Below are positions 45,053 to 56,780 of a stretch of 64,000 nucleotides of DNA, piece after piece. The notes beneath the pieces were generated by a model that saw only the letters and a program-made list of their open reading frames with translations, did not search any database and was not told where the DNA came from. Both the position numbers and the translations under genes were made by a program. The DNA is from Chaetoderma sp. LZ-2023a (Eukaryota > Mollusca > Caudofoveata > Chaetodermatida > Chaetodermatidae): NCBI GenBank assembly GCA_034401795.1, contig CM067369.1, forward strand, positions 93,747,712 through 93,811,711. Reading direction: 5' to 3'. The stretch's first letter is position 1; each line of letters opens with the position of its first letter.

Positions 45053-47910
45053 ATGGCAGGAAGGAATTCTTCGCCAGTGGAGGGCCCAGGACCTATATAT
45101 CAGGTGACTTCTAGTAAAATTAGCGAGTTTTTTCCCGGTGTAATGTGTTTCCGGGACTCGCATTTACCGTGATAAGCGCCGTGTTTAGTTGGTTTATTTC
45201 AACTAGGTGCTATATAATACTAATCTCTCTTTGTGTTTATGTCCATAGGTCTATGTGAGGATATGTAATGGACATCACAGCATCAGAGAGTTTGTTTTTC
45301 TCCACCTTGGTTCCATTTCCTACTAATACTGTTAGGTTATCTAACCAAAAAGTCTATGTCCAGTGAGTCGGAGGCCTAGTATAAAGGTCTTCTCACTATG
45401 CCCTCTTGATCCAACTCCTTCCCCTAAGGTGGAGAGTGTTAGGAGGCGTAGTCTTGGTGGAGTGCTCCAGGTCATCTCGTTGAATGGTTTGTCTATACAA
45501 GGTGTCAGGTATCTAATTATTGATATGAGGTGATGTTAATTATTTTAGAGAAAATTAACTGTATTTACCATTGTTATCAGTATTTATCTGATGGGTGTGT
45601 AGTCGGAATGTCCATTCTGTACATGTTCTGGTTATGGATACAATTCGTCCTTGCACTTGGATGTTTGTTATGGATCGATTTTTTCCTGTCATAGGATTAA
45701 TGACGTCATAATCAGCCTTGCTCTTTATTAACAATTAAAGTTTTGTCCAACGCTGGTTTCAGATGATTATTGATCTTTATGATCATTTTCCCTCTCTTTG
45801 AGTTGGTTTAAGTTTCTAAGCTTAACTAAGTTGCTCATTGCCCTCGTCCTTTTCCCTGTTTCAGAGACCTGGTTGCTCGTCCTGTGGACGTTTCTTGGAG
45901 GAGAGGTTTCTTCCTCATCTCTGCTATCAGTGTAGCCCCTGTGGTCCCTTGATTAATTGCGAGATATGTAAGCACTGGGGGGGCGAACTAATGTCCGAAT
46001 TCTTGTGCTTACAGGCGACGGACAAGGTGGTGGAGGAGGAGAAGAAGAAGCAGAAAAGAGAGGGTGTGAGTAAGAAGGGTAAGAGGAAGGCCTCGTCCGC
46101 GGTGGATATGGAGGCCTTCCGGACCGAGATGTTGGGAGAGATGAAGAGGACAATAAAGGATTTGGTTCCAGAGTTGCTTCGTGGCATGCTTCCTGGACCA
46201 AATCCTTTGTTGGCCTCATCATCTGCTTCGGAGCAGGTAATCCCCACCTCTGAATCACCTGTCCGTAGGCCGTTTCTGTTGTTCGTAGACTCAGAGGTGG
46301 CCCCATTAGAGGGGGCGTTCCACGACCCTGGCAGCAGGCTTGGTGCCGCGCCGAGGGGTCGTGGACGGCTGACGCTGGAACCCGCGGGCTGCTTATCAGT
46401 CCAGGGGTATCCGCACGCCGCGGGTGCCAGTACCTCCTATGGCACCTTTCCTGGCCAGTCCGGGTTAGCTCTCTTTGCTGACCCGGAGTCTAATCTTTCT
46501 GGCCAGGAGGAAGAAGATTACCTGTTAGGGTCGCCGTCTGAGGACGTGACCATGGATTATGACGTCTGTGCACCCCTCGCGGGGAATACAGGCGACATAG
46601 TCCATGGCTCTACTCACGCAGGAGTAGAGTTCACGGTTCAGAAGGTGGGACTGGGCGCTGCTGATGGCCAGCGTTACCGCATACCTCGGCTTGCCGAGAG
46701 TGTCGCTGGTGCTGGCCAGGGCCGTGGTGGGGCGGTATCTGCCCCGCGCTCTACCATGGCGCCTGCTCCTGGTCAGGCCAGTGAGATTAGCATGCCTGTT
46801 CTTTCGGGCCCGCATGCTTTCCCTGGCTGGCCAGGGGTATCAGCAGATCCGCCGTCAAGCTCTTGCTTGCGCTCAGGAGGAAGACGAAGGCCCCCGTCTT
46901 GTAGAGCGCTCGCAGCTAGCCACGGAAGAGGATTGGTCTGACGCTTGCCAGTGGCTGGTAAGTGTTAGGCCAGGTCTGCCCGTGGAGCAGTCGGCTAGCC
47001 AGCGTGACCACAGGCCGTGATTAGCTGGTAAGGCTACTGCTAACGCGATGCCATCTCTGCCGCTGGCAGAGCATGTCGTTGACATGTTCGAGGCGGCGGA
47101 GACGTCCATTAAGGCGAATGGGCGTCTCGCGAAGGCCCCTCGCGAGCTGGCCCGGCGTTGCCGCATCGTGCCCCTGGATTACCAGAGGTACGGTGTGGTA
47201 CCCAAGCCGAGCATGGATGACCGCACGGCTTTGGGTGAGGATGCGCGGCCAGGCTCCCGTTCTGACACGGGAGTCTTGTGTTCGAACGCGTTGTGTTCGA
47301 ACGCGTTGTGTTCGAACGCGTTGCGTTCGGCAAATGCCGCGTTGCGTGATGCGGAGGAGAGTGGGAGAGCTTCGATTGCCGCTCTGTCCCACGTCTCCCA
47401 GCTGTTACAGGGGGTAGTAACGGCATCCGCATCGCGCCAGCCGAGCCCGGTCACAGTCCAGAGAGCCATCCAGGATGGTATCAACCTGGCTCTGGACTGC
47501 ATGACTCGGGCGGTGACTAGGAGTGTCCGGGCAAGGCGCTTTACAATAGGCTACTGCGTACGCCTATGACAGGTCCTGGTCTCTTTGGAGGTGAGGGATG
47601 TAGACACCTCCAGGAGACGGTTACTCTGGTCAATAACCAGAGGGCGCTGCGCGAGCAGTTTGAAGTGCTCCGTCGGGAGCGCGTTCGCGCCGCACCCCCT
47701 GCGTATCGTCCCCTGCAGGCTCGAGGTGGAGGTGGCCAGGTCAGAGGCCAACCACCATCGCAGCGTCGGCCTCGGCCGCGTGCGATTCGGCCTGCAGTGA
47801 GGGGGGCGCAGGCTCCTCAGGCACAGTCAGCCAGGCAGCCACCCGCGCACCGAGGTGCGCGCGGTGCTGGGCGTGGCGTGCAAGGATCTGGTCATGGTAA
47901 TCGTGCCTGA
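45053..47910 (+). pseudogene. DIRS copy 2 gag-like gene with 5' intron (broken)
   Basis: Exon 1 is 45053-45103 (MAGRNSSPVEGPGPIYQ) with donor CAG|GTGACT. The intron 45104-45864 (761 nt) ends in a polypyrimidine tract and TTTCAG; exon 2 continues in phase 0 with a Cys/His cluster (CSSCGRF...LCYQCSPC...CEICKHW) matching copy 1. The frame holds to 46941, then shifts; a middle part 47048-47569 and a basic C-terminal part with 'TGPGLFGG' to 47910 lie in other frames. The middle part contains an in-frame 15-bp tandem repeat giving LCSNA units (about 47274-47321). Confidence 0.75.
47274..47321. repeat. In-frame 15-bp tandem repeat in gag
   Basis: Three copies of TTGTGTTCGAACGCG-type units plus a partial one, encoding LCSNA repeats. 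They are absent from the copy 1 protein. The unit contains the palindrome TTCGAA. Confidence 0.9.
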
Positions 47911-50030
47911 TGGGCCGGTTACCGCGGTGAGAACCACTCCGGTGTTTCTGGCAAAGGAGACAGTGCCACTCTTGCACTACTTATGTCCACCTCTCTCCCT
48001 AGGTGGACAGGTGGGAGGCCGGCTAGCCGACCACAAGCAAGAGTGGGAACGGTTGACTCGTTTAGTCTTGCGATGGCTTTCAGTCGGGTATCATCCCGAT
48101 TGGATGACAGGCCCGCCATCGCGAGTGTCTCTAGTGCCAATCTGGACTCCGAATCCGAGAGATCCAGAGCAAAGGTTGTGTATCGAGGAGGAGATAAATT
48201 CCCTCATACTAAAAGGAGCTATTCAGCCGGCACAAAAGTGTCCGGGCTTCTATTCAACCGTGTTCTTGGTAACAAAAAACACCGGAGGTTGGAGACCAAT
48301 TCTCAACCTCAAGCCGTTGAACAAGTTCATAGAGACGCCCAGTTTCAAGATGGAGACTGTGCGCTCGGTGTTGGCGTGGTTAGAGAGGGGAATGTGGACA
48401 GCTTCAATAGATTTGAAGCATGCTTATTTCCACATTCCCATAGCGAGGAGTTTCCGTCGCTTCCTGAGATTTGCATTCCAGGGCAGACAGTGGGAATTCA
48501 GGGTGTTACCCTTCGGAATTTCCACCGCTCCTCGGGTTTTCACCCGTGTGGTTCTTGCGATCACAGCATACCTCCGCAGGAGAAGCATAGCAGTCCACAC
48601 GTACTGGCTGTTAAAAGCACGCACCCAGGAAAGTTTATCGACCAATCTGGAGATTGTTTTGAAAACGCTCACGGATTTAGGCTGGATGAAAAATTTTCTA
48701 AAATCAGAGCTGACTCCATCCCAGAAGTTTGTTTACCTGGGGATGTTCTTCGATCTAGAGACAGGATATGTTTATCCTACTCAGGAGAGAGTTCAGAAAC
48801 TCATCTCAGTAGTTCAGTCAGTGTGCAACAGTCGTCATGTCCTGGCACAGGTTTACTTGAGAATGCTGGGGTTGATGGTTTCGTTGGAACCAGTCATTCC
48901 TCAGGCCGCCTTACGCAGGCGGCCGATCCAGTTTTTTTCTCATGACACAATGGACCCAGAGTACAGGTTCACTGGACCCGAATGTGTCAGTGTTGGTGCC
49001 TCTAATTCACCACCTGCAATGGTGGTTGAAGACAGAGAATCTCCTGTTGGGGGTTTTGCTAACCCCTCCCCACCCTCAGGTGACTGTGTATACAGATGCA
49101 TCGATGGATGGTTGGGGAGCTTGCCTGGAAGAGTCCACAATATCAGGGCTGTGGGATCTGGATCAGTCAAAGGAACATATCAATCTACTGGAACTAAGAG
49201 CAGTAGTCCTGGGCCTGGAACATTTCTTATGGAAAGTTCAGGGCAAGATTGTTCTTATTCGTTCAGACAACTCAACTGTAGTGACTTACATAAACCGCCA
49301 GGGCGGAACGAAGTCGCCCAGTCTCTGTATGATGACATGGAGACTGCTTTGTTGGTGCCTGGATCACAGGATTACCTTGAAAGCAGTTCATATTCCGGGA
49401 AGGTTAAATCTGCTAGCAGACTCATTGAGCCGAAGGATGGGTGTTTTACCCACGGAATGGCAACTAAATCAATGTGTGGCGGATCGTCTGTTCGACCATT
49501 GTGGGAAGCCCAACATCGATTTGTTCGCAACGAAGAGGAATGCAAAGATGACGACGTACGTCTCTCCGATTCCAGATCCAAGCGCTTTCGCAACAGATGC
49601 GTTAGCTATCAGCTGGGCGGGAATGTATGCATACGCATTCCCTCCAGCAATCCTGATTCCAAAAGTTCTTCAGAAAATCCGGCAGGAGGAGTGCCAAGTG
49701 CTCCTGATCGCCCCGGATTGGCCAAGCCGATCGTGGTATACGGATCTGCTGGACCTTCTGGTCTGCACTCCGGTTCCTCTGCCTCTGATGGACGACATTA
49801 TCTTCCAGGGCAAGGCCCTTCACAACAATCCGTCAATGTTCCGATTGACTGCGTGGATGTTGTCAAGGAATCTAGAATTAAGGAGGGCTTTTCTGAGCAA
49901 GCAGCCATGTTTATGGCCAAAGCCAGGAGGGGGTCAACCTCCAGAGCATATAATTATAAAATCAACAGATTTGCAGAGTGGTGCTCAAAAAGATGTATTG
50001 ATCCAATGGATTCATCTATTCAGGAAGTAG
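47855..50030 (+). pseudogene. DIRS copy 2 reverse transcriptase-RNase H gene lacking the catalytic IDD
   Basis: 47855-48930 encodes the polymerase: WRPILNLKPLNKFI, SIDLKHAYFHIP, VLPFGISTAPRVFTR. At motif C the sequence reads HTY|WLLKA, with the three codons I-D-D deleted exactly (between 48604 and 48605). A run of seven T at 48932-48938 gives a +1 shift. RNase H (VYTDASMDGWGA, LELRAVVLGL, IRSDNSTVVTYI, HIPGRLNLLADSLSR) and the Dam-like domain (NIDLFATK, YAFPPAILIPKV) follow in the new frame to 50030, with no stop where copy 1 has TAA. It is enzymatically dead as a polymerase. Confidence 0.9.
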
Positions 50031-50866
50031 CTGATTTCCTCTGTCACCTGTATGATGCCTATAGCCTCAAGCCTAACTCTATTGCTGGTTATAAGTCAGC
50101 TTTAATGTCTGTTATTCCTTGCTTGGCTAAGAGGGGAAGTGATGAAGTAAGTACATTAAATGTATTAATTAAAGGCATGGGCAATCTAAGACCAAGGAAT
50201 CCCCCGGTGATTCCGTCTTGGAGTTTATCGCTTGTGCTTCAAGTACTAGGTGATAAGCCTTTTGAACCACTTAGTTCCATTTCTATGAAACTATTAACTC
50301 TTAAAACTGTATTTTTAATTGCTGCGGCCTCGGCTAGGCGTAGGAGTGAAATTCATGCCTTATCAGCCGAGGATGACCGTTTTGTGGTTACAGGGGAAGG
50401 CCTTAAGCTGCTACCTAGGATTAATTTCTTGGCTAAGAATCAGTCTTTGAAATATCCAGGTCAACCTATTGTTTTGCCAGCTTTAACTAGATATGATCCT
50501 AATTCTAAAGCATGGTGTCCCGTCCGGGCGCTGCTCCGGTACAAACAACGTACATCGGAGTGGCGCACCGACCAGTCAGCGTTATGGTTGTCATATATTG
50601 AACCCCATGGCAGGGCGTCGAAGGACACCATTTCCAGGTGGATTGTAGAATGTATTCAGTTTTGTCATAAATCCGCCACCGGGAAGCAGGTTGACGTGGC
50701 CAAGGCTCACAGTGTCCGCGGCGTAGTGACATCCACTGCCCTATTTAATGGGGTCCCTGTGGATGACATTATGTCGGTTGCTCAGTGGCACTGTGAGTCA
50801 AGTTTTACAGACCATTATCTCCGTGACACCTCTAATCCTCTCGCCTTGTCGATTTTGAAAAAATAA
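49853..50866 (+). CDS. DIRS copy 2 tyrosine recombinase
   Basis: About 337 residues; the position homologous to the copy 1 ATG is GTG (49853), so the start is uncertain. It has the same core as copy 1: YNYKINRFAEWC, ASARRRSEIHAL, then HSVRGVV (His-x-x-Arg) and AQWHCESSFTDHYLRD with the nucleophile Tyr. The frame is undamaged and overlaps the polymerase frame by ~180 nt. Its upstream continuation in the same frame is a by-product of the polymerase frameshift. Confidence 0.9.
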   Translation: MDVVKESRIKEGFSEQAAMFMAKARRGSTSRAYNYKINRFAEWCSKRCIDPMDSSIQEVADFLCHLYDAYSLKPNSIAGYKSALMSVIPCLAKRGSDEVSTLNVLIKGMGNLRPRNPPVIPSWSLSLVLQVLGDKPFEPLSSISMKLLTLKTVFLIAAASARRRSEIHALSAEDDRFVVTGEGLKLLPRINFLAKNQSLKYPGQPIVLPALTRYDPNSKAWCPVRALLRYKQRTSEWRTDQSALWLSYIEPHGRASKDTISRWIVECIQFCHKSATGKQVDVAKAHSVRGVVTSTALFNGVPVDDIMSVAQWHCESSFTDHYLRDTSNPLALSILKK

Positions 50867-51401
50867 CTAGGTGTACATTATTTGATGAGGTTTCCTCATT
50901 GCTTATATATTTCACAATTAATTATTGGAAACAACCACTTTTTTGGCACTGCATCAGTCTTCACCACTGGGAAGATGATGTCAGCACCCAAATTCAACAA
51001 GGTCAGTCTTGTTCATGTGTTGTCCATTGTTGATTGTATTGTCACGTTATCCGTTGTTATTAGCATGATGATGGTTTGTGTGTTTATGTGGTTCATTATT
51101 GAGAGTATACGAAAATGGAGTTTTTTCGTCTCTGTCCTGTAGTACATGGCACTTGTACGTAGAGAGCGTATGGGACATTGAGGTCATTCGAGTCTTCCTC
51201 CCAGGAGGGGTGGTGGGGGAGCGCATATGACATTCGGTCATCTCTCTTACATCGGTTGTGTTATCCGATGGTTGGTCAAATCCTGACTGTGTTTTCACAC
51301 AGTTTCAGAAGTTTAAGTGCCTTAGATGCAGAAAAGCGTATAGGGATGAGCTGGTCTTTTGACCTCGCCTCCCTCCCGCCGAATTCCCTGTCGAATTCTG
51401 G

Positions 51402-51500
51402 CAATATCAATAAGTATTAGGGAGGTAAGTATACTCTTGAAGTGAAATAAACGAAATCTAGGATTTCTTTTTTCACGAGAGAGTTGATACTTACCTCCCT
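51402..51500. repeat. Internal complementary region of DIRS copy 2
   Basis: 'ggaggtaagtatactcttgaagtgaaa' complements the left outer end and 'ataaacgaaatctaggatttc...gagttgatacttacc' complements the right outer end, fused directly. Confidence 0.9.
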
Positions 51501-51570
51501 AGATACAGACCTGGCCTCTCCACCCCACAGAGGCTCGGTCTTCAGGCTCTTAATAGTTGCATGTGTGTCA

Positions 51571-51746
51571 GCCAATAAATTAGTCAGAGGAAGTGCTAGT
51601 CTGCGCATGCGCGGTGGTGGGGCTGGCATCCGCCAGACTACACTCTGACTCCCTGCCCAGTAGGGGCACCTAACTGTTTTAATCTGAGTGTTTATTTAGT
51701 GAAAGCCGATATTTAGCAATATCAATAAGTATTAGGGAGGTAAGTA
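51571..51746. repeat. Right inverted terminal repeat of DIRS copy 2
   Basis: From GCCAATAAATTAG to GGAGGTAAGTA; the unique outer end runs to about 51787 (CTAGATTTCGTTTAT). Confidence 0.9.
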
Positions 51747-51789
51747 TCAACTCTCTCGTGAAAAAAGAAATCCTAGATTTCGTTTATTC

Positions 51790-54060
51790 TCAGAATTGTG
51801 ACTATTATTTTTAATTTAGTGGTTGAAGCCTGTGGCGGAACTGGTGCTGTGTTTGGAATCAATCTTAGCCCTTTCATTGATAAATTCCCATATCTCATTT
51901 TCAAGGCAACCACACATGTTAATTATGTATGTATATCAGTTAATTTTTCTTATCTGAAAGTGTCAGTCACAGCAATGTGAACAAATAATATTGTTATCCC
52001 CACATTTAAAAAGAATGTTATGGATATTGCAATCTCCTCTGCCTGTCTGTCACGCTATCTCCTCCCAAGCCATTGGGTGGAATTCAACAAATTGAAATTG
52101 ACCCATCAAGTATTAAGTTTGTAACTCTAGTAGTTTTAACATAATTGTAATCACAAGTGGGTCTGAAAATTTGTCACTGAATAAATTTTCATTTTTAATG
52201 TTACCTAGGTTACCAACACGAGCACAAAGATTATTATGCCCTGCATATTTCAAGAGGGTACCTACATGTGACCAAGCACTGACAGTTTTATTGGAATTGG
52301 ATGTCAGGTTAAGAATTTGCAGAGCCTTAAAAATGCTACAAAATAACAATTGCTTCACATGTCGTGGATCCCCTTGCTGTTCTAGCGGCCATATCTCCAA
52401 AAATATTGAGATTTGAGAGATAAAGTTTTGCAGGATTTCCTAAAATGTACTAGTAATACATTAGAGAGAGAATTATGATACTCTGAATCGGTCATGCAAC
52501 AAGATTTCTGAAAATTGGTTGTCTTGACACGGAATGACCCATACTGGACAACTCAAAACTTGAATATTTGAAATTAATTTGACTGGAAGCCTTTGCTGCC
52601 CTAGACAGCAACGGCTTCCAATCAAATTAATTTCAAAATATTCAACAGAATAAGTTTTATATTGTAAAGAATTTACTTTTTCAGGGATTTGTCGATGATA
52701 GGGTTAACCCTTTTACCAATGCATAATCCTCATATATCATTTCCAAGGCAACCAACCATACAGGAAAAATGTAGACTATTTTGAAATTAGGCAACAACAT
52801 CTTTCAGTCAAATTAATTTCAAACTATTCAATAGAATATACTTTTTCTGGAATTGGTTGGTTAAACGGTTAATGCAGTCTGTCATAGATAGCAACACGTC
52901 AGCAACCTTACTCCTTTACTGGTTAAGTTTAGAATCTAAATATTGGTATGTCCATTTGCAGGCCAATGGCAGAATTTTTTTTCCGTTATTAAGCCATCAT
53001 AGAAGAAATATAGATTTTCAAATTAGTCAATCTTACCTTGAACCCGCAGAGTTAACGTCATGTAAAATTCACTGCTGGCAAATCAAATCATATTTGCCAA
53101 GTGTAGGCCTGGGTGATATACTGGTTTTTGTATCGTGTGACATTTGGAATCCTAATTAAACATAGTACAAACTCGAATTGACAAAAGGATTATTTGTTGC
53201 AAAGAGGAAATTTAGATTTTCAAATTATTCAATGTTACCTTGAACCCGCATAGCTTACGTCATGTAAAATTCATTGCGGGCAAATCAAATCAAAATAGCC
53301 GAATGTCGTCCTCGGCCGATTTGTTAGGATTTCACCAACACCCTTGCTTTCCCACGGCTAATAGTTATAGATGACTGTATTTTATGGCCACTATTAGCAA
53401 ATGGTTACCCACTAGATGATAATATTACACTCAAGTCAAGAACAAACTAGTTTAGGACAGTCACCAGCTTTTGCGCAATGGCGATCTTACGGATGGTTTT
53501 TCGGTTTTTAAATTTTTGTAATGATTTATAAACCGTCGTCATAAAAAACTGAGACGGTGTGAAACCAGTATACTGCCCAGCCCTAGAGCCATGCATTTCA
53601 ATGGTATGTTTAAAAAAATAGTCTCCATGATCAGCAAATTAATGGACATTTGGCTAGACGCCTGGAGAAGCCAGTTTTGGACAACTTAGCTACAGAAAAT
53701 GTCCATTTGCAGACCATGAGAAAACAATTGTTTTAAATCTCACACTGGAATGGCTAGCTCTGTGATTGAGCTAGTTATTCCATTGGGAAATTTTCCAAAA
53801 ATTTTCTCTTTAGGTGTACAAATGGACATTCTTCAAGACCACTGCAAAGTCTGGTTTCAGCCGACTTCATTGACCATTAAATGGTTAATCTGTTTTAGTG
53901 TATTTTAAATTTTTTAACTTGTGCATTTATAACCATTCTTCTTCTTCTTCTTCTTCTTCTTCTTCTTCTTCTTCTTCTTTTCGTTCGCTGATCATACCGC
54001 CAGTCCTGTAAGTGACTATCGACATGATCATTAACGCTTATAACCATTTAAACTAGGATT
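51790..54060. other. Intronic region with palindromic repeats, no gene
   Basis: Contains a near-perfect family-1 hairpin (52561-52644), a right-arm fragment (52785-52835), a diverged ~95-bp direct repeat (53004-53100 and 53207-53305), a family-2 copy (about 53690-53840) and a TTC microsatellite (53938-53979). A 95-codon minus-strand frame at 52113-52400 has no recognisable motif. Confidence 0.6.
53104..53585. mobile_element. Short hAT-like MITE
   Basis: The left end TAGGCCTGGGTGATATACTGG and the right end complement TAGGGCTGGGCAGTATACTGG are inverted and resemble the TAGAGCTGGGCGG ends of the element at 23819. It has no coding capacity. Flanking 8-mers do not match, so the boundary may be off or the duplication decayed. 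Confidence 0.6.
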
Positions 54061-54071
54061 CTTCAAAACAG

Positions 54072-54259
54072 GTGGTGCAATGGCAGCCAATGCAATCATC
54101 TGTGGTGCTTCAGCAGCCTTCCTCATACTTGCCAGTCAACTTTCTGCAAATGAATACAAATCTGAACCTACCACCGCCTAACTGGCTTCGTGCTACTTCG
54201 AAAGTGGAGGAATCAATACAACCGTATGCTTGGACAAAGGAGCGCTCAGATTTTGCCAG
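54072..54259 (+). CDS. Exon of an unidentified host gene (phase 0-2)
   Basis: The acceptor 'tcttcaaaacag' precedes GTGGTGCAATGG; the donor is GCCAG|GTTAAG. It encodes VVQWQPMQSSVVLQQPSSYL, then NFLQMNTNLNLPPPNWLRAT and SIQPYAWTKERSDFA. The Gln/Pro-rich then mixed composition is coding-like and distinct from the surrounding AT-rich repeats. It joins in phase both upstream (42568) and downstream (60250). Family not recognised; a nuclear regulatory protein is a guess. Confidence 0.6.
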
Positions 54260-54338
54260 GTTAAGAAAGACAATGTATTAACACTTTCACCGACAAATCC
54301 CTGGAATGTGAATAGTCTTTACGATATAAAACTTATTC

Positions 54339-54411
54339 TGTTGAATATTTTGAACTTAATTTAACTGGAAGCCATTGCTGCCTAAGGTCACATCAAGTTC
54401 AAAATATTCAG
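54339..54411. repeat. Family-1 hairpin core
   Basis: Arms TTGAATATTTTGAACTTAAT and the complement CAAGTTCAAAATATTCA around 'ggaagccattgctgcc'. Part of the 3' arm is deleted. Confidence 0.7.
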
Positions 54412-54539
54412 CAGTTTTACTGTATGGTAGTGTTGAAAATGAGATGTGAGGAATTCATCAGTGAGCTGGTTAAATATGTCAGTTCATAACAATCCTTGAT
54501 AGTCACTAGCCGTTTAACCCTCAGCTTTATTAAAGAATA

Positions 54540-54765
54540 TTCTAATATTCTAATTTTCTCATAGACAATGTACATATTTGCAGACTAAGGGACTATTTTT
54601 TAAATTTTACCACTGGAATGAATGGCTGAATGGCTTGTTTATCAAGCCAGTCATTCCATTTGAAAATTTTGAAAATAACCTTTTATTCAGCAATTGAACG
54701 TTTCTCCAAGACATGCAGAAACGGTTTCTGGTTGGCTTGAGTGTTACAGGGCTTTAAAGTGCTTG
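54540..54765. repeat. Family-2 palindromic MITE (partial)
   Basis: Core 'taccactggaatgaatggctgaatggcttgtttatcaagccagtcattccatttga', with 'tttgcagactaag' on the left. The ends are decayed ('cgtttaaccctcagc' near 54510; 'tgagtgttacagggcttt' near 54740-54757). Confidence 0.6.
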
Positions 54766-54954
54766 ATTGCAGAATTTGTATATTCAAAGCCTTTAAAACT
54801 GCTTTTTGCACATTGACTAGAAAATGCTTAACAAAGAACAAAAATCTCTGAAAAATTTGGTATATATATTATCATGAAATGTTTATTTCTGGTATATTAA
54901 GAGAACACAATGCCCTTTAACCCTTTACTGGTCACATCGGCCAAAACCGGCCGC

Positions 54955-55560
54955 TGAAGACAAGTGATCATCTTAAATTTTCCAAAAAATGTAGGGAAAT
55001 CATTTAAAACGCTACTCCTCATTAAATGCTTTGGCAATTTCAAACATACTTGTCTGGAAGGATGCTATGCTTGTAGGTTTCAGAACAGGTATACAGAATT
55101 TTGATTGGTCAATTTTTCCATTGGCCATCTTGGATTTTCTGAAAATTTTGGGAAATCAATTTGAAGGCTATTCCTCATTAACCTCTTGAATGATTTCAAG
55201 CAAACTGTTGGAAGGACCCTAGAGTGGTGGGCTTCAGAGCATGTATGTACAATTTTAATTGGTCAGTTTGTTCGATGGCCATCTTGAATTTTCCGAAAAA
55301 CGGCTTGAAATCGTTTAAAATGCTACTCCTCATTAACTGCTTGTTTCAGTGGTCATCTTAATTGTTCTCCAAAAGGACATCTCAGGAACTGCTGTATGGA
55401 CCAGGCTGAAACTCATTAGATTTAATTTCAGTGATAACTCATTTTGATTAAATTTTCTTCAAGAGAATTTGATCCTTGATAAATCATGGTTGTAATGGAC
55501 CAATCAAAATTTCTGGTTTGATGGCCATATTGGATTTTTTTATTGGCTGGATGGAACCTA
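54955..55560. repeat. ~155-bp tandem repeat array, first block
   Basis: Units begin 'gctactcctcattaa' at 55011, 55167 and 55322, and contain 'acagaattttgattggtcaatttttc' and 'ggccatcttggattttctg'. Followed at 55698-55742 by three copies of AAATGCTAATGGTTC. Confidence 0.8.
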
Positions 55561-56780
55561 TGGTTCAATCTGATTGTGGTCAGCGTTTATCAGTAATTTC
55601 CCACTAAATATTGATTGGACTGAATGAATTCTCAATTTTCTATTTTATGTCTTGTTATCAGTATCAGTTACTGCTGAATTTAAAGTATTATGTCTGTTCA
55701 AATGCTAATGGTTCAAATGCTAATGGTTCAAATGCTAATGGTCCAGCTGAGCATTAAGGTAGGCTTGCGCGATTTTTGCTTTGAAACATCGCGATTGATT
55801 TTGTAAAAAAAATTGTGATTTTTTATTAAGTCATACGCGGTAGGTCTAAATTCCCAAAAGTATAAACCAGGGTGATGTGACAAGTCACGAAAACTGGGAC
55901 TTGGAATTTCTAGAAAAAGTTGAAATAAATGATAGAAAAAATATCACGAAAATATAGTGCAATTTCATGCAACAAATCCTTACCATCCTATGTCTATGCT
56001 TAATTTATACCTTATATCCATCATCGAGGGAGTGAAATTATTAATTGGGACCGCCTAAATATTGCGTATAGTTTAATAGACATCGTTTATTTCATCAAAA
56101 TTTGTCATAAAATGTAGTCGAGAAAAAATATAAATCATGTGATGTATCAGCTTCCACTTTTAACCTCCCTTTGTATGACGAGTTTAGGCCATTACCCGAG
56201 TAGCACAAAGATGCTAATATTAGTACCCGGGGAGATACTGCACAATCCACATACATAGGACGGTAGCCTCGATTAGCAACAAGTGAGACGGCGTAAACTC
56301 GTCCTATAGTGAAGTTTATAGTTGCTTTCAGAATGTACGATTTATATTTAAGGGTAGTCTTTAATTAGACATAACACCCAAATTAAAAAGGAAAAATTAT
56401 AGCACCGCCTGACCTTGTTATTAATTGAAATTGCTAACTCTAGAATTAAAAATAATTGTGTTCACTGATTATTGCCTAACACTCTGTAACTAAGTATATA
56501 CTTGGTTTTTCATGACAGACTGCAGCAAAAGAAAGAAAATTATATGGTGATTCGACGGAGTAACTAGCTGTTTTTCTCAATGACAAAGGTGATACCCCAC
56601 TAGGCTCGCTATTGTTAGCTTGTTTATCGTAGTGCTTTGTGTTGTCATTAGTAATTATTTGACATATGCATGGCACGGCGGGATATAAACACAATGAACA
56701 CAGGCATGAATCGATTGTACTCGTGTACTGGTAAAATGTGACGGAAAAGTACACACTCTTTTGACGTTTTTCCTCAATTA

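Larger units (their letters stand above)
44768..51787 (+). mobile_element. DIRS-like tyrosine-recombinase retrotransposon, copy 2
   Basis: 7.02 kb with the same plan as copy 1: inverted terminal repeats 44784-44960 and 51571-51746, internal complementary region 51402-51500, and gag-like, polymerase and recombinase genes. Proteins are clearly homologous to copy 1 but diverged, and the terminal sequences are unrelated, so this is a separate family. It sits in the proposed intron between 42568 and 54072. Confidence 0.92.

Noticed and set aside
45838-45864. Start of gag copy 2 at 45838
   Set aside because: These bases are the polypyrimidine tract and acceptor of the 5' intron; the coding start is better placed at 45053.
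48945-49852. Continuation of the copy 2 polymerase frame into the recombinase frame as a 1003-aa fusion
   Set aside because: The central part is out of frame with RNase H because of one extra T in a T run; the apparent fusion is a frameshift artefact.
52113-52400. 95-codon minus-strand frame
   Set aside because: No recognisable motif and no splice or promoter context; the antisense strand is also open.
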